A stretch of 5,517 bases of DNA, taken from contig CALJSD010000057.1 of assembly GCA_937976325.1 (NCBI GenBank), forward strand, positions 1 through 5,517. Reading direction: 5' to 3'. The notes beneath the pieces are model-generated. The model ran no database searches and was not told the DNA's origin. It saw nothing but the letters and a program-made list of their open reading frames with translations. Positions 1 through 4,876 of this stretch are shown one piece after another (position 1 is the stretch's first letter; the number at the start of each line of letters is the position of its first letter). The position numbers were made by a program, and so were the translations under genes. The DNA is from an uncultured Carnobacterium sp. Lineage in GTDB: Bacteria > Bacillota > Bacilli > Lactobacillales > Aerococcaceae.

Positions 1-1177
1 TTGCCTCTGCTTCTGAGATTCCACGGCTTGTTAAGTAGAATAATTGTTCATCATCCACTTGTCCCACGCTCGCTGCGTGCCCTGCCGTTACTTCATTTTC
101 ATCGATTAATAGAATTGGGTTCGCGTCTCCACGTCCGCCTTCAGAAAGCATGAGTACACGACTTTCTTGTTGGGCATCTGCGAATTTCGCACCTTTAATA
201 ATATGTCCAATTCCGTTAAACGTTAAGGTTGATTTATCTAAAATAACACCGTGTTGCAAGATATGTCCTACTGAATGTGGCGCATAGTTTGTCACACGTG
301 TATCGATTCCTTGTACTTGGCGTCCTGTTGAAATACCGATGACGTTCACTTGAGAATGAGAACCGTCTCCGCGTAATTCAGAGTCAAAGTCTGCAATCAC
401 ATTTCCGTCATTCATAATGCCAAGTGCCCAGTTAATCGTTGCATCTTTTTCAAGGTATCCACGACGGTTCACATATGCATCTGTTGATTGACCTAATGTA
501 TCCACAGCCGCAAATTGAACTTTCGCACCTTGTTTTGCAATCACTTCTACAACAATATTGGCCGTATTCTTTTTGTCACCGACACTTTCAAAACGTTCTA
601 CATAAGAGACTGAGCTGTTTTCGTCCGCCACGATTAACACGTGTTTCACGAATGCTTCGTCCACTAAATTATTTTGAACGAAATGAGATTCAATAATATC
701 TTTTACGTCTACATTTTTTGGAATATAAATAAATACTCCTGAGTTGACCATCGCAGCGTGATAAGCCGTTAAGCTATCTTCATCAACTGGCACTGCTTTT
801 GTCATATAGTAAGGTTTCACGAGCTCTGGATATTGTTCCAGTGCATCGAATAAATCCATCACGAGAACGTCCTTCAATGCTGTTTCAACATTCATTTCTT
901 CCCAGTAAGAGACTGCACCTAGTTGTACAATTTTTGCACTTCCAGCTGCTGTTGGAATCACTTTTGGAAGTTCTTCAATCATTGAAGTTCCTTCACCGAT
1001 TGCTGATTGGAATAAGTTCCAACGGTGGAATTTCACACGTTCGATAAAAGGTAACTCAAGCGTTTTAGCAAGTTCTAACCCTTTTAATCGTGTTTGTAGA
1101 AACCACTCTGGTTCATTCTTTGTAAGAGAGAATGCGGTGATTTCTTCTGGTGTTATGGTTAATTTTGTCTCTGCCAC
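1..1177 (-). CDS. sufD: SufD, Fe-S cluster assembly scaffold subunit (C-terminus cut by window edge)
   Basis: SufD is a subunit of the cytosolic SufBCD complex, which builds Fe-S clusters and passes them to apoproteins; SufC is its ATPase partner. The visible 392 residues begin MAETKLTITPEE (GTG start) and contain the family's beta-helix core, with stretches such as ESRVLMLSEGGRGDANP and ILLIDENEVTAGHAAS near the end. The conserved His in AGHAAS is about residue 367, followed by VGQVDDEQLFYLTSRGI, the usual near-terminal SufD/SufB motif. Family members are usually about 420-435 residues, so roughly 30-40 are missing off the left edge. The GTG start is chosen because AGGAGT lies 6 nt upstream and overlaps the sufC stop. 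It follows sufC by 10 nt in the same operon; in Bacillota the next genes are normally sufS, sufU and sufB, which would lie outside the window. SufB is the main alternative, but the second position after sufC and the early sequence favour SufD. Confidence 0.93.
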   Translation of the reverse strand, partial: MAETKLTITPEEITAFSLTKNEPEWFLQTRLKGLELAKTLELPFIERVKFHRWNLFQSAIGEGTSMIEELPKVIPTAAGSAKIVQLGAVSYWEEMNVETALKDVLVMDLFDALEQYPELVKPYYMTKAVPVDEDSLTAYHAAMVNSGVFIYIPKNVDVKDIIESHFVQNNLVDEAFVKHVLIVADENSSVSYVERFESVGDKKNTANIVVEVIAKQGAKVQFAAVDTLGQSTDAYVNRRGYLEKDATINWALGIMNDGNVIADFDSELRGDGSHSQVNVIGISTGRQVQGIDTRVTNYAPHSVGHILQHGVILDKSTLTFNGIGHIIKGAKFADAQQESRVLMLSEGGRGDANPILLIDENEVTAGHAASVGQVDDEQLFYLTSRGISEAEA

Positions 1178-1183
1178 AATCTC

Positions 1184-1189
1184 ACTCCT
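1184..1189 (-). promoter_or_regulatory. Ribosome binding site of sufD
   Basis: AGGAGT reads on the minus strand 6 nt before the GTG start of sufD. It overlaps the TAG stop of sufC (1188-1190), so a ribosome finishing sufC is placed to restart on sufD. This site decides the GTG start over the out-of-frame TTG two bases upstream. Confidence 0.8.
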
Positions 1190-1958
1190 ACTCTTGATGT
1201 TCAATCTTGATTCCTAATTCTTCACTGATTCCTTTGTATCCTTCAGCTTCTAAGCGACGAGCAAGAGAGGCATCTCCTGTCATCACAACACGACCGTCCA
1301 TCATAATATGCACCACATCTGGTTCAATGTAGTTTAAGAGACGTTGGTAGTGCGTAATAATTAATGATCCAAAGTTATCTCCACGCATTGCGTTTACTCC
1401 ACGAGAAACAACTTTCAATGCGTCGATATCTAACCCTGAGTCGATTTCGTCTAGAATCGCAAATGTTGGTTCAATCATTAATAATTGAAGAATCTCGTTA
1501 CGTTTTTTCTCCCCACCTGAGAATCCTTCGTTTAAGTAACGTTCTGCCATTTCTTCTGGCATGTCTAATAGAGCCATTTTTTCATCTAATTTCTTGATGA
1601 ATTCACGAACACCCATTTTATCGCCTTCCTCACGACGCGCGTTGATAGCTGAACGCATGAATTCTGCGTTTGTCACCCCAACGATTTCGCTTGGATATTG
1701 CATCGCTAAGAATAGACCTGCACGAGCGCGTTCGTCTACTTCCATTTCTAAGACGTTTTCGCCGTCTAATAGGATTTCTCCTTCTGTTACTTCATAGCTT
1801 GGGTGACCCATAATGGCTGCAGAAAGTGTTGATTTCCCAGTTCCGTTTGGTCCCATGACTGCATGAATTTCTCCAGTGTTAATCGTCAAATTAACGCCCT
1901 TCAAAATTTCTTTGTCTTCGATCGATACATGTAGATTTTTAATCTCTAAAGTTGCCAC
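1188..1958 (-). CDS. sufC: SufC, Fe-S cluster assembly ATPase
   Basis: SufC is the ABC-type ATPase of the SufBCD scaffold; ATP hydrolysis drives conformational change in SufB-SufD during cluster assembly in the cytosol. The 256-residue protein is full length for the family. Walker A GPNGTGKST is at residues 36-44, the Q-loop glutamine is Q87 (LAMQYP), the SufC-type signature FSGGEKKRNE is at 146-155, Walker B AILDE is at 167-171 and the H-loop histidine is H203 (ITHYQR). The family-specific stretch DEIDSGLDIDALK follows Walker B. There are no membrane segments, which fits SufC rather than a transporter ATPase. The start is GTG, with AAAGGAGA upstream leaving 8 nt between GGAG and the start; an ATG 7 nt upstream is out of frame. 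It is the first gene of the operon, just behind a good promoter, with sufD 10 nt downstream. Confidence 0.97.
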   Translation of the reverse strand: MATLEIKNLHVSIEDKEILKGVNLTINTGEIHAVMGPNGTGKSTLSAAIMGHPSYEVTEGEILLDGENVLEMEVDERARAGLFLAMQYPSEIVGVTNAEFMRSAINARREEGDKMGVREFIKKLDEKMALLDMPEEMAERYLNEGFSGGEKKRNEILQLLMIEPTFAILDEIDSGLDIDALKVVSRGVNAMRGDNFGSLIITHYQRLLNYIEPDVVHIMMDGRVVMTGDASLARRLEAEGYKGISEELGIKIEHQE

Positions 1959-1965
1959 GATTCAT

Positions 1966-1973
1966 TCTCCTTT
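1966..1973 (-). promoter_or_regulatory. Ribosome binding site of sufC
   Basis: AAAGGAGA on the minus strand, with GGAG 8 nt from the GTG start of sufC. This spacing supports GTG at 1958 over the overlapping ATG at 1963-1965, which is out of frame and too close to the site. Confidence 0.85.
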
Positions 1974-1980
1974 ATAATCA

Positions 1981-1997
1981 TTCTATTCTGTTCTATT
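1981..1997. repeat. Short direct repeat TTCTATT, 10-bp period, in the suf leader
   Basis: TTCTATT occurs at 1981-1987 and again at 1991-1997, one helical turn apart, covering the predicted transcription start region and -10 edge of the suf promoter. This could be a downstream protein contact site or simply AT-rich chance. Confidence 0.35.
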
Positions 1998-2023
1998 TTA
2001 TCCTAATTGAGAACGATTCGCAA
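1995..2023 (-). promoter_or_regulatory. Sigma-A-type promoter of the suf operon
   Basis: On the minus strand, TTGCGA (-35, 2018-2023) is followed after exactly 17 bp by TAAAAT (-10, 1995-2000). Transcription would start near 1988, giving a leader of about 30 nt before the sufC GTG. This makes sufC the first gene of the transcript. The -35 matches TTGACA at 4 of 6 positions and the -10 matches TATAAT at 5 of 6. Confidence 0.7.
2008..2022. promoter_or_regulatory. Candidate Fur/PerR-family operator over the suf promoter
   Basis: TGAGAACGATTCGCA is a 7-1-7 imperfect inverted repeat: TGAGAAC and TGCGAAT (the complement of the right half) agree at 5 of 7 positions. Against the Fur-family 7-1-7 pattern TGATAAT-N-ATTATCA it matches 10 of 14 positions by eye. 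It overlaps the -35 hexamer and spacer of the suf promoter, where a repressor would block transcription. Iron- or peroxide-linked control of SUF genes is known in other bacteria (for example Fur and OxyR in E. coli); here it is inferred only. Confidence 0.4.
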
Positions 2024-2054
2024 ATAGCCGTGCTTTGAAATCGTGTAATAATGC

Positions 2055-2083
2055 TTTTCATTTTCATGAAAATGAGGTATGAT
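2055..2083 (+). promoter_or_regulatory. Probable promoter of the C26 hydrolase gene
   Basis: TTTTCA (2055-2060) and TATGAT (2078-2083) are separated by 17 bp. The -10 is good (5 of 6) and the -35 is moderate (4 of 6). Transcription would start near 2090, leaving a leader of about 25 nt. The promoter diverges from the suf promoter, with about 31 bp between the two -35 elements. Confidence 0.55.
2058..2075. promoter_or_regulatory. 18-bp perfect palindrome, candidate operator
   Basis: TCATTTTCATGAAAATGA equals its own reverse complement over all 18 bp. It covers the end of the -35 and most of the spacer of the hydrolase promoter, so a bound dimer would compete with RNA polymerase. It resembles the CodY box AATTTTCWGAAAATT, but has a 2-bp rather than 1-bp centre, so CodY identity is doubtful. 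The cognate regulator is unknown. Confidence 0.55.
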
Positions 2084-2100
2084 GGAACATATTTTTAAAA

Positions 2101-2106
2101 GAAAGG
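2101..2106 (+). promoter_or_regulatory. Ribosome binding site of the C26 hydrolase gene
   Basis: GAAAGG lies 9 nt before the ATG at 2116 but only 3 nt before the in-frame ATG at 2110. The spacing favours the downstream ATG as the start. Confidence 0.6.
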
Positions 2107-2115
2107 CTGATGCAC

Positions 2116-2859
2116 ATGCAAACTTATCCACTTATTGGTATTGCAGGAAATCATCGCCAAGATAACACGGAAGAAGATCGCTACATTTTATCGTATGCGC
2201 CAAATGGTTTTGTCCGTGGTCTTGAAAAAGCAAAAGCGATTCCTGTCATCATTCCCATCAGTAACCCAGAATTTGCAAAAGAATTCATCTCTCGGGTTGA
2301 TGGACTTCTATTAGCGGGTGGACAAGACGTTTCTCCATTATTATATGGTGAAGAACCACATCTTAATTTGGCACGTACTTATCCTGCTCGTGATGCGTTT
2401 GAAATTGAGCTCATTAAAGAAGCTTATAGACAACACAAACCAATCTTTGCAGTGTGTCGCGGCTTACAAATTCTAAACGTTGCTCTTGGAGGTACACTCT
2501 ACCAAGACATCGAATCACAATATGAAAATATTTCTGTAAAACATGCACAAAAAACAATGCCAAGCCAACCTACGCACACGGTTCAAATCGCAAGTGGTAG
2601 CGAACTTTCTCGCGTTCTAGGAACAACGACTCCTGTGAATTCTTACCACCACCAAGCGGTTAAACAATTAGCCGCGGATTTTGTCCCTGTTGCTTGGAGT
2701 ACGGATGGCATCATCGAAGCGTTCGAATCTAAATCAGCTGACCAAAGCGTAGTTGCTGTTCAATGGCATCCAGAACTCTTAATTGAAGATAGCAATGTCA
2801 TGCAAGGATTATTTGATAACTTCGTGGAACGCGTGAATCGCTCAAGAAAAAATGCATAA
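2116..2859 (+). CDS. Gamma-glutamyl-gamma-aminobutyrate hydrolase family protein (peptidase C26, PuuD-like)
   Basis: A cytosolic class I glutamine-amidotransferase-fold hydrolase that cleaves gamma-glutamyl amide bonds. Numbered from the ATG at 2116 (247 residues, normal for the family), it shows the N-terminal PLIGIAGN strand, the LLLAGGQDVSP oxyanion-loop motif near 64-74, the nucleophile elbow FAVCRGLQ with Cys114, the NSYHHQAV motif near 175-182, and QWHPE with catalytic His218 and Glu220. The triad is therefore complete. An in-frame ATG at 2110 would add two residues, but it sits too close to the ribosome site. The gene is monocistronic: it has its own promoter with a palindrome over it, and a strong hairpin terminator 2 nt after the stop. 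No putrescine, GABA or glutamine-synthetase-like gene is nearby, so the substrate cannot be read from context. PuuD itself, or a folate or peptide gamma-glutamyl hydrolase, are possible roles. Confidence 0.9.
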   Translation: MQTYPLIGIAGNHRQDNTEEDRYILSYAPNGFVRGLEKAKAIPVIIPISNPEFAKEFISRVDGLLLAGGQDVSPLLYGEEPHLNLARTYPARDAFEIELIKEAYRQHKPIFAVCRGLQILNVALGGTLYQDIESQYENISVKHAQKTMPSQPTHTVQIASGSELSRVLGTTTPVNSYHHQAVKQLAADFVPVAWSTDGIIEAFESKSADQSVVAVQWHPELLIEDSNVMQGLFDNFVERVNRSRKNA

Positions 2860-2861
2860 TA

Positions 2862-2907
2862 AAAACTACGAATTCTCACTCATTGAGAACTCGTAGTTTT
2901 CTTTTTT
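2862..2907. terminator. Bidirectional intrinsic terminator between convergent genes
   Basis: Arms 2862-2878 and 2884-2900 form a 17-bp stem with a single A-C mismatch and a 5-nt loop (CTCAT). On the plus strand it is followed by TTTTCTTTTTT, and on the minus strand by TTTTTATTAT, so it can stop both the hydrolase transcript and the yihY-rodA-arsC-gcvH transcript. It lies 2 nt after the hydrolase stop and 4 nt beyond the gcvH stop. Confidence 0.9.
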
Positions 2908-2911
2908 ATCG

Positions 2912-3277
2912 TTATTTTACTTCACATTGTTCACATGGAAGGTCTTCGTCTAATAAAGCGTCAAATTCTGCTTTATCTACTCCTGTTAAACGAACAATCC
3001 AGTTCTTCTCTTCTGCTAATTCATTTAAGAATTCTGGATTATCTTCCAATTCATCATGGAAAGCCACAACTGTTCCGCTTAGTGGAGCTAGTAATTCAGT
3101 CACTGCTTTTGCAGCTTCGACACTAATAATCGAATCTTCTGGCGTTACGGCTTCACTCTTTAATAACTCCACAAAACTTACATCTCCAAGGTCATCTTGC
3201 CCTTTTGGTGAAAGACCCACTACGTATTCAGAACCATCTTGTTTAATCCATAATCCATTTTCACTATATTTTTTCAT
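2912..3277 (-). CDS. gcvH: GcvH-like lipoyl carrier protein with CxxC tail
   Basis: The H protein carries a lipoyl group. In the glycine cleavage system it shuttles the aminomethyl group, and in Bacillus it also relays octanoyl/lipoyl groups to 2-oxoacid dehydrogenases. The 121-residue protein shows GLSPKGQDDLGDVSFVEL (21-38), the lipoylation motif SVEAAKAVTEL with Lys57 and the conserved Glu three residues earlier, APLSGTVV (64-71) and the LEDNPEFLNE motif (77-86). It is divergent: the usual N-terminal HEW is GLW, and the end is LPCEQCEVK, a CxxC tail not typical of GcvH. The start ATG at 3275-3277 follows the preceding gene's stop by 1 nt, with a weak GGAAGAG site. An upstream in-frame ATG at 3337 would add 20 basic residues inside the neighbour and is rejected. 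No gcvT or gcvP is seen here, so a relay or stand-alone role is plausible. Confidence 0.85.
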   Translation of the reverse strand: MKKYSENGLWIKQDGSEYVVGLSPKGQDDLGDVSFVELLKSEAVTPEDSIISVEAAKAVTELLAPLSGTVVAFHDELEDNPEFLNELAEEKNWIVRLTGVDKAEFDALLDEDLPCEQCEVK

Positions 3278-3278
3278 C

Positions 3279-3632
3279 TTATCTCTTCCATTTCTCTTCG
3301 TAAACTTCTTCTTTGAAGCCAAATGTCGCTTCCCCATTATCTAACACAAGCGGACGTTTGATGAGCATCCCGTTACTTGCTAAAAGTTTTGCGGCTTCTT
3401 CATCACTCATCACTGGGAGTTTATCTTTTAGGCCAAGTGAACGGTATAGTTCTCCACTCGTATTCGCCATTTTCTTCCATTCTAAGTTTTGAGCTTTTTT
3501 AATCTTCAATAATTCTTTTGCAGTTGGCGGAGTTTCGCGAATATCCTTTTGTTCAAAAGTCACATGATTTAACTCGAACCATTTTAACGCCTTTTTACAA
3601 GTCGTACATTTTGGGTGAATATAAACAATCAT
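3279..3632 (-). CDS. ArsC/Spx-family thioredoxin-fold protein (YusI-like)
   Basis: A small cytosolic protein of the arsenate reductase-like ArsC/Spx family. Its 117 residues match the YusI-type length (about 118). The N-terminal strand MIVYIHPKC leads to the CTTC motif (Cys9 and Cys12), the CxxC redox site shared with Spx. NTSGELYRSLGLKDKL (57-72) and IKRPLVLDNG with Arg93 are typical of the YusI/YffB subgroup. True arsenate reduction is not implied, as no ars gene is nearby. Spx itself is less likely, since it is usually longer (about 131 residues) and lies in other contexts. The ATG start overlaps the rodA stop as ATGA, with a perfect AGGAGG 7 nt upstream. gcvH begins 1 nt after its stop. 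The same yusI-gcvH pairing is known from Bacillus subtilis, which suggests a conserved functional link of unknown nature. Confidence 0.88.
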   Translation of the reverse strand: MIVYIHPKCTTCKKALKWFELNHVTFEQKDIRETPPTAKELLKIKKAQNLEWKKMANTSGELYRSLGLKDKLPVMSDEEAAKLLASNGMLIKRPLVLDNGEATFGFKEEVYEEKWKR

Positions 3633-4876
3633 TTTCCATCCTCCTGACGTAAACGTAACATTGTTGCATCTTGATGGTTGGCACCAAATGCGGCTTCTTC
3701 ATCTTCAAAAATCGTACTCTTGAAGTGATAACGCATTGACATAATAAGTCCAATCCCCATCATATTTCCAAGTAAGCTTGAACCCCCTTGCGAAATAAAT
3801 GGTAACGGAATCCCCGTCAATGGTAATAGTCCAATCGTCATCCCGATATTTTCAACCACGTGGAATAAAATCATCATGATAACGCCGGTTGCGATATACG
3901 TATAAAACTCATTTTTCGTATCGAAGCAGACACGAATCATTTGATAAATCAAGATAAAGTAAACAGCGATTAAGAATGTACCACCTAAGAATCCGAAGTT
4001 TTCTCCGATTGTCGCAAAGATTAAGTCAGACTCACGAACTGGCACATATACATCAGATACGCCGAATCCTTTCCCAAGCATTCTCCCTGAACCAATCGCC
4101 TTCAAGCTTTGGAATAATTGGTATCCATTTCCGCCTTGGTCGCCGTATGGATCTAACCATGAATCGATACGCGCAAATTGGTAGTTCTTGAATCCAATAT
4201 TCAACAAAATTTGACGGTTGTACACTACTAAGTAAATAAGGAGTGCGCCGATTAATCCCACCACAATAATAATTGGAAGTAAGATTTTCCAGCTAATCCC
4301 TGACATAATAAGAACCCCACCTAGAATCATTAAGAATACAAGTGTTGTCCCTAAGTCATTTTGCAAGATAACGAGTACTAACGCTGGAGCTGCCCATAAA
4401 ATTAATTTTACGAATAATTGCCAGTCCGTATGTGTACTCTTATATTTCGTCTTCATATTATGCGAAGTCGCTACTTTAGCTAAAATCAAAATATAGAAGA
4501 TTTTCACCACTTCGGATGGTTGGAAGGAGAAGGTCCCAAATCTGAACCAACTCTTCGCCCCTGTGTCGGCAAATGTTGCTCGGTCATAGAAGAACAAAAC
4601 GGCCAGTAACATGAGGAGGCCGAAGATATATCCCCAAGTCGTCAGTTTCCATAACTGCTCCGAGTCAAACTGCATAATAATGATAATCGCGACAACCCCT
4701 ACCACGTACCAGACCACTTGCATCAGTACCATTCTTAAAGAGGTATTTCCACTAATCAAATAAGTTGTTGAGAATAAAGTAGCAATACTAATAAATGCTA
4801 ATAATAATACAGGAAGGATGACGCCATAGTCGATTCGTGAATCTTTATCGTCATACATTAAGTTTTTCTTTTTCAT
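3629..4876 (-). CDS. rodA: RodA, SEDS-family peptidoglycan glycosyltransferase
   Basis: RodA is the multi-pass membrane glycosyltransferase that polymerises lipid II during lateral wall synthesis, together with a class B PBP. The 415-residue protein begins with the soluble stretch DSRIDYGVILP and has about ten hydrophobic segments. SEDS motifs are FQPSE (118-122), QNDLGTT (172-178), RESDLIFATIGENFGFLGG (281-299), whose Asp284 fits the catalytic aspartate, and TGIPLPFISQGGSSLLGN (354-371). The extracellular loop between about 220 and 280 includes SWLDPYGDQGGNGYQ. The SRIDYG start and VPVRESD motif favour RodA over FtsW or SpoVE, though paralogue assignment within SEDS is never certain from sequence alone. 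The ATG has AGGAG 6 nt upstream and lies inside the end of the yihY-family gene (26-nt overlap). The 3' end overlaps the ArsC-like gene by 4 nt. The acidic C-terminal tail (about 390-415) is cytoplasmic by family topology. Confidence 0.88.
   Translation of the reverse strand: MKKKNLMYDDKDSRIDYGVILPVLLLAFISIATLFSTTYLISGNTSLRMVLMQVVWYVVGVVAIIIIMQFDSEQLWKLTTWGYIFGLLMLLAVLFFYDRATFADTGAKSWFRFGTFSFQPSEVVKIFYILILAKVATSHNMKTKYKSTHTDWQLFVKLILWAAPALVLVILQNDLGTTLVFLMILGGVLIMSGISWKILLPIIIVVGLIGALLIYLVVYNRQILLNIGFKNYQFARIDSWLDPYGDQGGNGYQLFQSLKAIGSGRMLGKGFGVSDVYVPVRESDLIFATIGENFGFLGGTFLIAVYFILIYQMIRVCFDTKNEFYTYIATGVIMMILFHVVENIGMTIGLLPLTGIPLPFISQGGSSLLGNMMGIGLIMSMRYHFKSTIFEDEEAAFGANHQDATMLRLRQEDGK
3640..3645 (-). 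promoter_or_regulatory. Strong ribosome binding site of the ArsC-like gene
   Basis: AGGAGG on the minus strand, 7 nt before the ATG and inside the last codons of rodA. This consensus site suggests efficient independent initiation on top of coupling through the ATGA overlap. Confidence 0.8.

Noticed and set aside
439..1047. Plus-strand open frames opposite sufD
   Set aside because: They lie antisense to a strongly conserved SufD reading frame, have no convincing ribosome site, and resemble no known family.
1364..1797. Two overlapping plus-strand open frames opposite sufC
   Set aside because: They mirror the sufC coding sequence, including its ABC motifs, and show no protein-like features of their own.
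2058..2075. The palindrome as a true CodY box
   Set aside because: The half-sites match, but the centre is one base too long; aligned without a gap there are about four mismatches to the CodY consensus. It is kept only as an unassigned operator.
3278..3337. Upstream ATG giving the GcvH-like protein a 20-residue basic N-terminal extension
   Set aside because: The extension lies wholly inside the ArsC-like gene, has no family similarity, and the downstream ATG is placed 1 nt after the neighbour's stop, as expected for coupling.
2883..3344. A 153-codon plus-strand open frame opposite the gcvH-like gene
   Set aside because: It begins inside the terminator hairpin, has a Ser/Phe-rich composition typical of an antisense shadow, and the opposite strand carries a clear GcvH-family gene.
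3279..3632. Arsenate resistance operon
   Set aside because: The ArsC-like gene has the YusI/Spx-type CxxC motif and lies between rodA and gcvH, with no arsR, arsB or acr3 in view.
3976..4191. Plus-strand open frame opposite rodA
   Set aside because: Antisense shadow within the conserved SEDS motif region, with no ribosome site.
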